DNA of 64,000 nucleotides from Aquimarina litoralis (GCF_019295435.1 NZ_WEKL01000010.1:62001-126000); one strand, 5' to 3'; counted from the first letter of the stretch, positions 45,165 through 54,049 are shown. Made by a program: numbers and translations. The notes: generated from the sequence alone by a model not told the origin.

Positions 45165-45944
45165 TTAATCATCTCCCGCTATCAAAAATGGAGCCTTCCC
45201 ATCTGTAATGATCACTTTACTATTGGGAGATTCTGAAAGCTTGTTAAATGCTTCAATACTACGAATTCGAATAATTTCTTTGGTCAAACCTTCTGCTAGT
45301 ATTTTCTGAGCATCTCTTTCTCCCTTTGCATCAATGATCTTTCTATCAGCTTCTAATTTAGCCTGATCAATTACAAATTTCATTCTCATGGCATCTTGCT
45401 CTGCTTGTAATTTTCTTTCAATTGAATTTGCCAAACCTCTTGGCAATTGAATACTTTTCATTAGCACTGCAATAAGCTCAATCCCATCCGCTTGTTTCTC
45501 GAGATTTCCTTTCATCTTCACTTTGATCTCTTCTTCTATATTCGCTCTCATTCCAGAGTGCATATCTTTCGCAAAAAACTTCGCACATACATCAGAAGAA
45601 GCTGATCTGAATACACTAGTTATAATAGATTCATAATCTCTTCCCAAATTTTCCAACACACTAGGTATTTTATTTTGCTCTAATCGGTAAAGAATTGAAA
45701 TTTCAGAATTTACACTTAATCCTTCCTTACTTGGAAGACTCAATATCAACTTTATATTATTTGTCTGAGTAGACTCCTTTATTACTTTACTAATTAAAGG
45801 ATTATAAAACATCGTGCCCTGAGTAGCAACGTTATCCGACAGTTTTCCTAGCGTCTGTTTAACACCTGCTTCTCCAGGTCTTATCACCGCACAATTGGAC
45901 AAAAACAATATAAGCCCAACGTAAATTAACACTCTGATTTTCAT
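45165..45944 (-). CDS. Prohibitin/SPFH-domain lipoprotein
   Basis: 259 residues. Lipobox-like LSNC (Cys about 18) after a short hydrophobic segment. The SPFH/band 7 domain covers about residues 19-190 (VIRPGEAGVKQTLGKL, SVNSEISILYRLEQNKIPSVLENLGRDYE), followed by a long charged coiled helix (ERKLQAEQDAMRMKFVIDQAKLEADRKIIDAKGERDAQKILAEG). Such proteins oligomerise on membranes and scaffold or protect other membrane proteins. In place of the usual membrane helix it uses a lipid anchor. The gene precedes the HPF-like gene. Confidence 0.87.
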   Translation of the reverse strand: MKIRVLIYVGLILFLSNCAVIRPGEAGVKQTLGKLSDNVATQGTMFYNPLISKVIKESTQTNNIKLILSLPSKEGLSVNSEISILYRLEQNKIPSVLENLGRDYESIITSVFRSASSDVCAKFFAKDMHSGMRANIEEEIKVKMKGNLEKQADGIELIAVLMKSIQLPRGLANSIERKLQAEQDAMRMKFVIDQAKLEADRKIIDAKGERDAQKILAEGLTKEIIRIRSIEAFNKLSESPNSKVIITDGKAPFLIAGDD

Positions 45945-46320
45945 ATTACTATTCTTTTAATAAGTTAACCTTTTCCTACTAATTTACCTCTTAATATTCA
46001 TTAGTTATCATTTATATTTATTATGATTTTTATAAATATTATTAATGATAAAATTATTTATATTTTGTTTAACAGAACCTCTTGAAATATGTTAAACAAA
46101 AAAATATTAGAAATAAATTTAAACACCTTATTATCAATTATTTATATAGATAAAAAATATAAGATCGATTATAAAATGTTAATATAAAACATGAACAATT
46201 ACAAATACAACAACTCATAATTTTTAGTTATTAAAATTATGAGTTGCATAAACAAAACTAAATACAAATTAATACAGAGTTTTGATGGTGAGTCTAAAAA
46301 GTTAAAGAAATGACTATATT
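45945..46320. other. AT-rich non-coding region with two inverted repeats
   Basis: First repeat: TTTTGTTTAAC (46063-46073) and GTTAAACAAAA (46091-46101). Second: a perfect 14-bp stem CAACTCATAATTTT (46211-46224) and AAAATTATGAGTTG (46233-46246) with an 8-base loop. No ORF was found. The second hairpin lacks a flanking T-run on the plus strand. Confidence 0.6.
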
Positions 46321-46354
46321 AAAAAAGGCGATCTTTCATTAGATCGCCTTTTTA
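46321..46354 (-). terminator. Intrinsic terminator after the DUF2306/beta-lactamase gene
   Basis: Stem GGCGATCT / AGATCGCC with flanking A6 and T5 runs, functional in both directions. The GC-rich stem is identical to that of the aceA terminator at 44675. Confidence 0.9.
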
Positions 46355-46366
46355 ACTTTTAATTGC

Positions 46367-48451
46367 TTATTTCTTCTTTAATTCTTCTATTTTTTGCTTG
46401 GCAATGGAGTTGTAAGGTTCTGGATTAAACTCTAAGGATTTTTCAAATGCTTTTAATGCATCTTCTTTTCTTCCAAGTTGTATCAAACTCTCTCCATAAT
46501 AATTCAATATTCGATGTGTGAAGTAGCCGTGATTTGGATATAATTCCAAATTGAGTTCAAAAAACTTAATAGCATCTTCATGTTTTCCTTTATCCGCAAG
46601 GGATTGCCCATATTCATTAATCAAACGTTCTGAAATAGCATATTCAGAATCCTTAACGTATTCTTGTTTTATGAATGTGATTATTTCGTTAGTTGATTTG
46701 GTGGCTTCTAATTCTGAGATGTTTTTTCTAGTTAACATTAAGTTTCTTAGAATCCACCAGTATCTCCATTTTGGTGTTCTTGCTCGATCAGAGAGACCAC
46801 TTAACGTGAGTAAATCTCTAGTAGTTTTGTGCGCAATCACTACATTTCGTTTAGGGATAACAGTAATAAAATGTCCATATGCTCCAGAAGCTGTATATGC
46901 TCCTTCAAAATCTGGATTATCATAGAATCGTTCAAACGGCCACCACATATAACCATAGGAACGTTGCATTGGACTTGAAGGGTCAATTCCATATCTGCTA
47001 TTTACCGTATCTTTTGGTGTAACACTAGTTGTAATTTTCTCAATCCATTCTTCGGATATTAATTGTTTTCCTTTCCATTTCCCTTTTTGCAACATTAATT
47101 GCCCCACTTTTGCCATATCTCTTGTAGAAAGATGCATATGATGTGCCGGATATCTGGATTTTTTTCGATTTACTGTTTTCATTTGATTCTCAATATTCCA
47201 ATCTTCAAATCCTAATGGAATAGCTAATTGATTTTCGAGTTCCTGATACAAAGTATTTCCAGATTTTTTTTCCAAAATGTGGCCAGCTACATTAAAATCC
47301 CAATTATTGTACACATAATATTCACCAGGTTTTTTACTTCCTCTTTCTTTCTTGTTTTGAGGGTCATCGCCTCCATTTGCCGCTTTATGAAAAACACCAG
47401 ATCGCGATGTGATCAGATTTGTTACTGTAGCTTTCTTTTCAATCTCTAACAATCCATCATCTTCATCAATTCCAATACTTCCTATAGTTTCATTTAGATC
47501 AATAGTACCATTCATCACATATTTACCATATAACATACTCACTATACTTTTTCGAGCAGAAGCCAAATAACTAATCTCTGATACATCTCCATATTCTAGA
47601 ATAACTTTACCATTTTCTAAAACTAGCATACTGGTGGTTTCCGATTCTTCTTTAAGATAATCTTCAATCTCTATCAACTTTTCTTTTGTAAAACTAGAAC
47701 CAGAAAGAGATGCTACTTTTTCCAGAGATTCTCCTTTAAAAGCAGCTTCTTTATAGAACCAAGTATGAGCACTTGTAAAAGAAAGCAAGAAAGTTACTCC
47801 TGCTAACACTAGCAAAGTAATACTGGCTTGTTTGATATAAAATCTTCTGTAAAAAGAAATCAAAAGATCTTTTTTATGAATCGATAGATAGACTAATAAC
47901 GTACTTGGAATCCAACTTGCCCAAACAGAAATCCCATATGCTATTTTAAAACTGGTAACCAGCATCAATAATGGAAGAATTAATCGTAATACAATAGCAG
48001 CGCAAGTACCCGTATAACTGAGCATCATATATTCCTTATGCTTTTCTACATTTCCTTTTCTAATCGCACTATATCCCAGAAATGTAAATAAAATCCAAAT
48101 TAGAGCTCCAAATGTAAATCCTATTTGAGTAACTAATCCGCCATACGCAAAAAAGCCTAGATAAAATGCGAAAGGCCCACTAATTAAAATAGAGATGATA
48201 TAGATTTTCCCAATAAACCTATGGAATTTCGGATACTTCTCTCTAATTTTTTTGACAAACTGCATCCAACCAATTAGCAGTGCAATTCCTCCTAAACTGA
48301 TATGTGTATAAAAGGATATTAGATACATATAGCTATCCAGAGGTTTTGATCTTAACAAACCGACGGGATCATCAGCTAGGAAATATTTTACAGGTTGGAA
48401 ACTAAATAACAAACAGCAGCCTACAAAAACTACCCATGCAAGTTTTTTCAT
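46367..48451 (-). CDS. DUF2306 membrane domain fused to serine beta-lactamase-like hydrolase and TPR tail
   Basis: 694 residues. N-terminal membrane part (about 1-225) with 6-7 helices matching DUF2306 (HISLGGIALLIGWMQF, GPFAFYLGFFAYGG, HKEYMMLSYTGTCAAI). Then a class C beta-lactamase/D-alanyl-peptidase domain (about 260-560) with SARK as the SxxK motif (Ser about 290), YNN as the YxN motif, and a C-terminal GAYGHFITVIP strand. The tail has TPR-like repeats (about 600-694; ELNLELYPNHGYFTHRIL, FEKSLEFNPEPY). The hydrolase should face the periplasm. Substrate is unknown. A -33/-7 promoter lies upstream and a LytTR regulator gene precedes it on the same strand. Confidence 0.85.
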   Translation of the reverse strand: MKKLAWVVFVGCCLLFSFQPVKYFLADDPVGLLRSKPLDSYMYLISFYTHISLGGIALLIGWMQFVKKIREKYPKFHRFIGKIYIISILISGPFAFYLGFFAYGGLVTQIGFTFGALIWILFTFLGYSAIRKGNVEKHKEYMMLSYTGTCAAIVLRLILPLLMLVTSFKIAYGISVWASWIPSTLLVYLSIHKKDLLISFYRRFYIKQASITLLVLAGVTFLLSFTSAHTWFYKEAAFKGESLEKVASLSGSSFTKEKLIEIEDYLKEESETTSMLVLENGKVILEYGDVSEISYLASARKSIVSMLYGKYVMNGTIDLNETIGSIGIDEDDGLLEIEKKATVTNLITSRSGVFHKAANGGDDPQNKKERGSKKPGEYYVYNNWDFNVAGHILEKKSGNTLYQELENQLAIPLGFEDWNIENQMKTVNRKKSRYPAHHMHLSTRDMAKVGQLMLQKGKWKGKQLISEEWIEKITTSVTPKDTVNSRYGIDPSSPMQRSYGYMWWPFERFYDNPDFEGAYTASGAYGHFITVIPKRNVVIAHKTTRDLLTLSGLSDRARTPKWRYWWILRNLMLTRKNISELEATKSTNEIITFIKQEYVKDSEYAISERLINEYGQSLADKGKHEDAIKFFELNLELYPNHGYFTHRILNYYGESLIQLGRKEDALKAFEKSLEFNPEPYNSIAKQKIEELKKK

Positions 48452-48479
48452 TTTGATAACATTTTATGATTGATGAACT

Positions 48480-48508
48480 CAAACTTACTATCAAAAAATG
48501 ACCTCAAA
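48480..48508 (-). promoter_or_regulatory. Promoter of the DUF2306/beta-lactamase gene (-33 and -7)
   Basis: On the minus strand TTTG is followed after 17 bases by TAAGTTTG (48487-48480), 28 bases before the ATG. This is one of the clearest promoter matches in the window. Confidence 0.6.
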
Positions 48509-48526
48509 TTGTCGATCACAAGAGAA

Positions 48527-48592
48527 GGTATAAAAACGTTGTTTTTAGGTTAATTTGTAGAGCTTTGGTATAAAACCCTCTTTTTTTGGTAT
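48527..48592 (-). promoter_or_regulatory. Direct ATACC repeats, candidate LytTR binding site
   Basis: Minus-strand ATACC at 48592, 48571 and 48531. The first two extend to ATACCAAA and are 21 bases apart, the usual spacing of LytTR half-sites. They lie between the end of the LytTR gene and the promoter at 48480. Confidence 0.45.
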
Positions 48593-48597
48593 GGAAA

Positions 48598-49335
48598 TTA
48601 CAACCCTAAAAGCTGATTTTTATAGCTTTTAGAAACTGGAAGTTCAACTTGTGTTAGTACAACCGTATTTGAATCTTTCCAAGATCTGAAATGAGAAGGA
48701 TTGATTAAATGAGAACGATGAATTTGGATCAAAAAATCAAATTCTAATTGGATTTTCTTTAATGAACTTCGAATCAATTTTGTGTTTAATTGTTCGTTCT
48801 CCATAAAAAAAATCTCAACGTAGTTTTGTGAGTTAGAAATGCAGATGAGTTCTTCTTTTTTAATCTTTAAAAAGTCCTTTTTATTATCACCTTTAAGAAT
48901 CATAAATTCTTCTTCTGAAGGTATCAATTTTAGAATATATCTTCTGGCCAAGAATATAATTGGTGTCAGTATTAACGTAATAACTAGAATGATTTTGGTT
49001 ACAAACTCATATAGATTATAAAACCCATCTACTATATCACTTAAATAGTACAGATAGGTTATGAAGGTATATAAGAGATAAAACAATATATAGAAAGAAA
49101 CTTCCAACTTACGATTCCAAGAAGATAATTTCTGGTATATAATTTTCTGAAAAAAACTGATAATAATGTATGATAAGGTAATTGCAATACTAAAACCAAC
49201 ACTAACAACAATCCATTTGTTGGTGTCCATTTTTCCATGTTCAAATGGTCTTACAAAAAATCCAAATACAAAACCCCATATACCGGTTAGTAATCCGATA
49301 ATAGCATGATGTTTTATAGAAGGGTTTACTTTCAT
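48598..49335 (-). CDS. Membrane-bound LytTR transcription regulator
   Basis: 245 residues. Four predicted membrane helices (about 12-30, 42-62, 80-100, 115-135), then a linker and a LytTR DNA-binding domain (about 150-245) with EELICISNSQNYVEIFFM and FLIQIHRSHLINPSHF. There is no receiver domain, so this one-component regulator probably senses a membrane or ligand signal directly. It precedes the DUF2306/beta-lactamase gene by 146 bases, where matching 21-bp-spaced repeats occur, so control of that gene is likely. It follows the bestrophin gene by 25 bases. Confidence 0.88.
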   Translation of the reverse strand: MKVNPSIKHHAIIGLLTGIWGFVFGFFVRPFEHGKMDTNKWIVVSVGFSIAITLSYIIISFFQKIIYQKLSSWNRKLEVSFYILFYLLYTFITYLYYLSDIVDGFYNLYEFVTKIILVITLILTPIIFLARRYILKLIPSEEEFMILKGDNKKDFLKIKKEELICISNSQNYVEIFFMENEQLNTKLIRSSLKKIQLEFDFLIQIHRSHLINPSHFRSWKDSNTVVLTQVELPVSKSYKNQLLGL

Positions 49336-49360
49336 AAATTATAGAAATTACTTGCGTATT

Positions 49361-50395
49361 TTACATTAAAATATCATTCTTAATTTTTACACTTGGTGGT
49401 AAATCGGTTTCACCTAACATTTCTCTAAGATCTATTTCTATAACCCTACAAAGAGATAACATCGGAATATCATTTGCCATTCCTTGAAAAGGATTTTCAG
49501 AATAATCTCCTACAAGTTCCATCATTACATACACCCATCCAATTAATGTTGTAATCGGTACAGACAGCCAAAACCCTGTTTCTCCCAAGTTCATTAATTC
49601 AGGTATCATACTAAATGGTAATAGGAAAATAAATATCCAAACAAAAATTCTACTCATATTAGCATATTGCCTCGGTAACGGAAACTTTTTAATACGCTCA
49701 TTTTTGCCTTGTAACGTATAGAAATTTCTAAGTACATCTGCCATTTCCATATGACGGAAATCTTCAATGAGCCCTTGTTCTCTAAGTTCTTTTAAATCTC
49801 TAGATTGTTCGTTGATAATTTGTGTAGCTGTATTTACATTTGCTACTAATCGATCATGCTCCTCTTTTGGTAAAAAGTTTTTCAATTCTGTTCGTGTATA
49901 TTCATCATCTACCAAGCCTATTCCGAACTTTTTTTGATAATATTTTGCTTTTCTTGCAACATGTCCTCCTTGACTTACATGTTCCCAAGGCGTAGCAACT
50001 AATAACTGACTTCTATGTGCATACAGCCATGCTATATGTCGATAAATCAATCGTTTTTTAATCTCCTGTATTTGTTGTTTGGAAACTTCTGTTTTCGCAA
50101 ATAAACTTGTCACAAATCCATCTACATACATTCCCCAAGTACGACTATCGTTTACAATTCCACCCCATATTTTACGAGCTTCCCACATACGATCATAGGA
50201 TTGGTTATTTTTAAAACCAACATAAAAAGCAACAGCAGTACCGATGACAGAAATAGGTAGCCACGGGATACTAAATTGTATAACCTTAAAATAATACAAA
50301 GCAGCAACACCTCCAGAAAAGAGAAGTAACCAAAGTATATGAAATCCCGTCCACTTAATGATTTTAAAAAAAGAAATAGTTTTTGCTGTTTGCAT
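49361..50395 (-). CDS. Bestrophin-family anion channel
   Basis: 344 residues. Two hydrophobic helices in the N-terminal 60 residues, the bestrophin-like KNNQSYDRMWEARKIWGGIVNDSRTWG segment (about 62-88), then a helical cytoplasmic region and two more helices around 245-290. The C-terminal ENPFQGMANDIPMLSLCRVIEIDLREMLGE motif is typical of bacterial bestrophin/YneE proteins, which form pentameric chloride or cation channels in the inner membrane. It has its own promoter (TTGG and TACATTTG, spacing 19). Confidence 0.9.
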   Translation of the reverse strand: MQTAKTISFFKIIKWTGFHILWLLLFSGGVAALYYFKVIQFSIPWLPISVIGTAVAFYVGFKNNQSYDRMWEARKIWGGIVNDSRTWGMYVDGFVTSLFAKTEVSKQQIQEIKKRLIYRHIAWLYAHRSQLLVATPWEHVSQGGHVARKAKYYQKKFGIGLVDDEYTRTELKNFLPKEEHDRLVANVNTATQIINEQSRDLKELREQGLIEDFRHMEMADVLRNFYTLQGKNERIKKFPLPRQYANMSRIFVWIFIFLLPFSMIPELMNLGETGFWLSVPITTLIGWVYVMMELVGDYSENPFQGMANDIPMLSLCRVIEIDLREMLGETDLPPSVKIKNDILM

Positions 50396-50418
50396 CGTTG
50401 TATATTTTAGCTATATAA

Positions 50419-50448
50419 CAAATGTAATTTTTATAAATTTTACAGCCA
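50419..50448 (-). promoter_or_regulatory. Promoter of the bestrophin gene
   Basis: TTGG and TACATTTG (50426-50419) on the minus strand, 18-19 bases apart; the -7 box is 23 bases before the ATG at 50395. Confidence 0.55.
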
Positions 50449-50520
50449 ATTTTTGGAATTAACCACACAAAATGGAACGTTTTTGATATTGCAAAGTCCT
50501 AAAAAGAGAAAAAAAGATCC

Positions 50521-51549
50521 TTACATACTGATCCTAAAGAAATCCTCAGCTAATTTAATCGTCTCTTTGTGAATAGCTTTTCGATTTACTTTTGGAGGAT
50601 CAATTGTAAGCTCTGGTAATATTTTTTTACCAAATTCAGTGCCTTCATTCAAAAATACATAATGCCCTACTGGTGCATCGAAGAGATAAAGTGTACTTGT
50701 TTTAATTAAACGATGATAATTTTCAGCATTGTATGGAGTAGGTGTATTCTTATCTCCTTTTCCTGCTACTATAAAAATAGGAGCTATAATATCTTTGGTT
50801 TGCTCTTTAGAATGAAAACCAAAACCTATCGCAGGTGTCATTACAAAAAAAGCCTTTATCCTATCATCCTTTACCAGGTCTTTATATTTTTTATAAGATG
50901 CCAGAATTAAGGGATCTTTTTCAAAATCGATTTCTTCTTCACCTTCAGGAAACTCTGGTGGCAACTCTGGAAGTTTTGTTCGATTACTATCTCGATCTAC
51001 ATATCCTCCAGCTAGAGCAATTTGCGTATATCCTCCTAATGAAAACCCTACACCTCCAATTCGAGACTGATCAATTTTAGCTCCTATTTTTTCATCCTTA
51101 AGTACATTTGTGAGAACAAATTGAATATCAATAGCTCTTTCCCACCATTTTACAAACTCTCTCGGTATTTTATTAAAAGTAGAATTCCCATAATGATCCA
51201 GCGAAACAACTATATATCCTTTTTCTACCATAGATTTGATAAACCAGGTTAGAGAGAATCTATTCCCACCCGTTCCATGCGACACCAGAAGAATAGGGAA
51301 TTTTTCATCAGGAATTGATGCATTAGGAATTGTACGAATTGTTTGAAAAATTTCTTTTCTTGTTTCTTTTACCCTCTGTTCAGAAGGATTATCGGTTGTA
51401 GGATACCAGATTTCTACGTCTAATGGTCTATTTCGAGTTGCATCTACATAAGTTAGCGATTTTTGTCCTATTTTGTAAGCTGTATTTGCTTTTGTAGCAA
51501 CAGAAAAAAAGAAAATTATGACAAGAATTTGTATGTGATATCGTTTCAT
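50521..51549 (-). CDS. Exported alpha/beta hydrolase (dienelactone hydrolase / PAF acetylhydrolase-like)
   Basis: 342 residues with a signal peptide (cleavage near residue 20, after KA-N). The hydrolase fold shows the oxyanion strand LLVSHGTGGNRFS (about 105-118), VVSLDHYGNS, the nucleophile elbow GFSLGG (Ser about 170) and a late His in APVGHYVF. The N-terminal YKIGQKSLTYVDATRNRPLDVEIWYPT is characteristic of the PAF-AH/dienelactone-like group. Probably a periplasmic or secreted esterase. The substrate is unknown. No operon partner. Confidence 0.85.
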   Translation of the reverse strand: MKRYHIQILVIIFFFSVATKANTAYKIGQKSLTYVDATRNRPLDVEIWYPTTDNPSEQRVKETRKEIFQTIRTIPNASIPDEKFPILLVSHGTGGNRFSLTWFIKSMVEKGYIVVSLDHYGNSTFNKIPREFVKWWERAIDIQFVLTNVLKDEKIGAKIDQSRIGGVGFSLGGYTQIALAGGYVDRDSNRTKLPELPPEFPEGEEEIDFEKDPLILASYKKYKDLVKDDRIKAFFVMTPAIGFGFHSKEQTKDIIAPIFIVAGKGDKNTPTPYNAENYHRLIKTSTLYLFDAPVGHYVFLNEGTEFGKKILPELTIDPPKVNRKAIHKETIKLAEDFFRISM

Positions 51550-51683
51550 AGTATTTTGATCGATGTAGTTTACATTGTATAGATAACTAACAAACGGTTT
51601 TGTTACAGTTTAAAAAGAAATAAAATCGGAATTTTACATTTTACCCAATATTAAGTCTCAGTGAGATCAAAACTTTAATCCAA

Positions 51684-52340
51684 ATGGAACAAACACTTCA
51701 ACGAATGTTTACTAAAGAAGAGCAATCTCTTCTAGAAGAAATATTAATGCATCGTAGAGATGTGCGTGGAAATCGTTTTATTGATACCCCAATATCTGAA
51801 GATGCAATTGATAAAATTTTAAGAGCGGCATTAACGGCTCCTTCAGTAGGTTTTTCACAGCCTTGGGAGTTTGTTTTAATCACAGAAAAACAAACCAAAT
51901 TAGCTATTAAGCAGAGTTTCTCTGAGGAAACTACGATGGCTGCTGAATTGTTTTCTGATCAAAAGCAGAAAGAATACATTTCCTTAAAATTAGAAGGTAT
52001 TCTTGAAGCTCCTTTAAATATTGCCGTGTTTTACAAACCTAAGGAAGGTCCTGTCCTTGGACAAACTAGTATGCCTAATATGGGAAAATACAGCGTAGTT
52101 TGTGCAATTCAGAATATGTGGCTAATGGCACGATCACTTAATATTGGAATGGGATGGGTAAGTATTCTAGATCCTGAAAAAGTAAAGACTATACTGAACG
52201 CTCCGAAAGAAAACCAGCTTATCGGATATTTATGTTTTGGGTATACGGATATGTTCTACAACAAACCTGAACTGGAAATAAAGCAATGGGAAAGAAAAAA
52301 GAAATTACAAGAAGTAGTGTTTAAAGAAAGGTTCAAATAA
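51684..52340 (+). CDS. bluB: 5,6-dimethylbenzimidazole synthase BluB (nitroreductase family)
   Basis: 218 residues. BluB cannibalises reduced FMN to form dimethylbenzimidazole, the lower ligand of vitamin B12. The diagnostic segment RRDVRGNRF (about 24-32) and LTAPSVGFSQPWEFVLI (about 52-68) are present, as is GMGWVSILDPEKV late in the chain. No other cobalamin gene or B12 riboswitch is nearby, so this looks like a stand-alone ligand synthesis gene. A general nitroreductase remains possible, but the RRDVR...SQPW pairing favours BluB. Confidence 0.85.
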   Translation: MEQTLQRMFTKEEQSLLEEILMHRRDVRGNRFIDTPISEDAIDKILRAALTAPSVGFSQPWEFVLITEKQTKLAIKQSFSEETTMAAELFSDQKQKEYISLKLEGILEAPLNIAVFYKPKEGPVLGQTSMPNMGKYSVVCAIQNMWLMARSLNIGMGWVSILDPEKVKTILNAPKENQLIGYLCFGYTDMFYNKPELEIKQWERKKKLQEVVFKERFK

Positions 52341-52360
52341 TCCATTTTAAAACTTAGAAT

Positions 52361-53173
52361 TTAAATTAACTCTAAAGGATCCGGATGGATATAAGAGTAT
52401 CCTAATATTTTTTTACTCTTAGTGTTATCAATAATTTTATATGCAGTTATATCCTTTTGTTTAAAAGTGGGAGGAACTAAACCTATTTTAAGAGCAGCTT
52501 TTGTATAAAAATCTTTACGCAATGGATGTTGGTCAGAACAACCATTAATAATCTCTCCCCACACTTCTTTTTCTAAAATTGCGTGAATCAAACCAATGCA
52601 ATCATCCCTATGAATAATATTTACAGGGGCATCACCATTCGACACTTCTTTTTTATTGGCTAGAAATCGACCTGGAAATCGATCTTCGCCTACTAATCCA
52701 GAGAATCGCAGTATGGTTAAACGATTTCCTAATTGATTTTGTAGCTGTTGTTCTACAGCAGCTATTGCTTTACCTGATTCCTTTTCAGGTTCAATTTTTA
52801 AGGTCTCATAAACTTCATTATTCGTATTCTGATATACTGATGTAGAGCTAACAAAAATAACTTTTTGTTTTTCAGAAATATATGGAAGTATACTCTCCAT
52901 CTGTTTTTGATATATTTCTACAATATTAGGAATACGTCTTGGCGGAAAATTTATAATGACCACCTCACTGTCTCTAAGAAAATCCTTATAAATAACACTA
53001 TCTCCTTCTCCTAATGTAAAAAGAAAAGGAATTATTCCTTGTTCTCGAAAAGTTTCAATTTTACTTTCGGTTGTAGTAGACCCTTTTACTGTTACGCCTC
53101 TTGAAAGCAAATATAATGCTAATGGATATCCTAACCATCCACATCCTAGTATACTTATCTTATTGAAATTCAT
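52361..53173 (-). CDS. NAD(P)-binding epimerase-like (extended SDR) protein
   Basis: 270 residues. N-terminal Rossmann motif ILGCGWLGYPLALYL (about 8-22), a VIINFPPRR strand, and VSSTSVYQN with the Ser/Tyr of the SDR active site region. The sequence resembles the YeeZ-like atypical SDR group, in which the glycine motif is GxGWLG and the usual YxxxK is incomplete. Cytosolic; substrate unknown. It converges with bluB (20 bases between stops). A TATATTTG box about 100 bases upstream may be its promoter. Confidence 0.82.
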   Translation of the reverse strand: MNFNKISILGCGWLGYPLALYLLSRGVTVKGSTTTESKIETFREQGIIPFLFTLGEGDSVIYKDFLRDSEVVIINFPPRRIPNIVEIYQKQMESILPYISEKQKVIFVSSTSVYQNTNNEVYETLKIEPEKESGKAIAAVEQQLQNQLGNRLTILRFSGLVGEDRFPGRFLANKKEVSNGDAPVNIIHRDDCIGLIHAILEKEVWGEIINGCSDQHPLRKDFYTKAALKIGLVPPTFKQKDITAYKIIDNTKSKKILGYSYIHPDPLELI

Positions 53174-53272
53174 AAGAATCTATTCTAATTTATTAAGAGT
53201 TCATAGGTCTAATTAGTATCTCTAATCCATATAATAACAATGCTAATTATGTTACTAAAATGGTACTATTTG

Positions 53273-53280
53273 CAAATATA
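53273..53280 (-). promoter_or_regulatory. Putative -7 box for the epimerase-like gene
   Basis: TATATTTG on the minus strand, 100 bases before the ATG; leader unusually long if used. Confidence 0.3.
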
Positions 53281-53374
53281 GTCCTTTTAAAAACGGTAAA
53301 AATGACTCCTCTTTAATTTATCAGAACTTCTGAACGTGCTATTATGTATGCGTATACTATTAGGACACAACTAT

Positions 53375-54049
53375 TCATGATTCTAACACGAAACCTTTGC
53401 CATGAATATTTCTTATACTTACTTGTCCCTTAGAAAGATATTTACGTAGTCTGGAAATATAAACATCCATGGAGTTGCGAGAAAATTCATCTTGACTTTC
53501 CCACAATTGCATTAAAATTTTATTACGCTCTACTAGCTGTTCAGGATTTGATAGTAACATTTTTAATAGCAAACATTCTCGCTCAGTTAGCTGGGTTACT
53601 ATAGATTTTACTCTAAGTTCTCTTTTAACAAGGTTTAAATGCACATCGTTCCAACTGAGTTCGTTCTTTTCTGAAAAATGATGTTTATTACGAGCCAAAA
53701 TTGTTTCTATCTTAGCCAAAAGTATCTCCTCATCAATTGGCTTCGTTACATATTCCTCAGCTCCTAATTGATATCCTTTAAGTTGGTCTATTTTTAAGTC
53801 ACGCGCGGTCAAAAATATAAAGGGTAATGCAATATTTTCTTGCTTAATGGATTTAGCTATTTCGTAACCAGTAGATTGTTTTAAGTTAATATCCAAAATT
53901 GCTAAATCAAATTTTTTGGATGACCGTAGTTCAGATAATGCTTCGTTTACCGTTTCTTTCCAAATCACATTGTAATTTTTTAGTTTCATATATTCTGTCA
54001 GAACATATCCAAAACTTTTATCGTCCTCTATAAGTAGAATATTAGTCAT
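53375..54049 (-). CDS. OmpR/PhoB-family response regulator
   Basis: 224 residues. Receiver domain (about 1-120): acidic pocket IEDDKS, phosphoacceptor Asp in LAILDINLKQ (about 53), Thr in FLTAR and Lys in VTKP. Winged-helix DNA-binding domain (about 130-224): LTERECLLLKMLLSNP and SMDVYISRLRKYLS. It overlaps the sensor kinase gene by 8 bases, so the pair is translationally coupled, kinase first. Similar to the RprY class of Bacteroidota. Candidate target: the divergent gene at 55468, where repeats occur upstream. Confidence 0.94.
   Translation of the reverse strand: MTNILLIEDDKSFGYVLTEYMKLKNYNVIWKETVNEALSELRSSKKFDLAILDINLKQSTGYEIAKSIKQENIALPFIFLTARDLKIDQLKGYQLGAEEYVTKPIDEEILLAKIETILARNKHHFSEKNELSWNDVHLNLVKRELRVKSIVTQLTERECLLLKMLLSNPEQLVERNKILMQLWESQDEFSRNSMDVYISRLRKYLSKGQVSIRNIHGKGFVLES

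Noticed and set aside
51684-52340. Cobalamin riboswitch before bluB
   Set aside because: The upstream region is short (about 130 bases) and no B12-box-like conserved sequence was seen.
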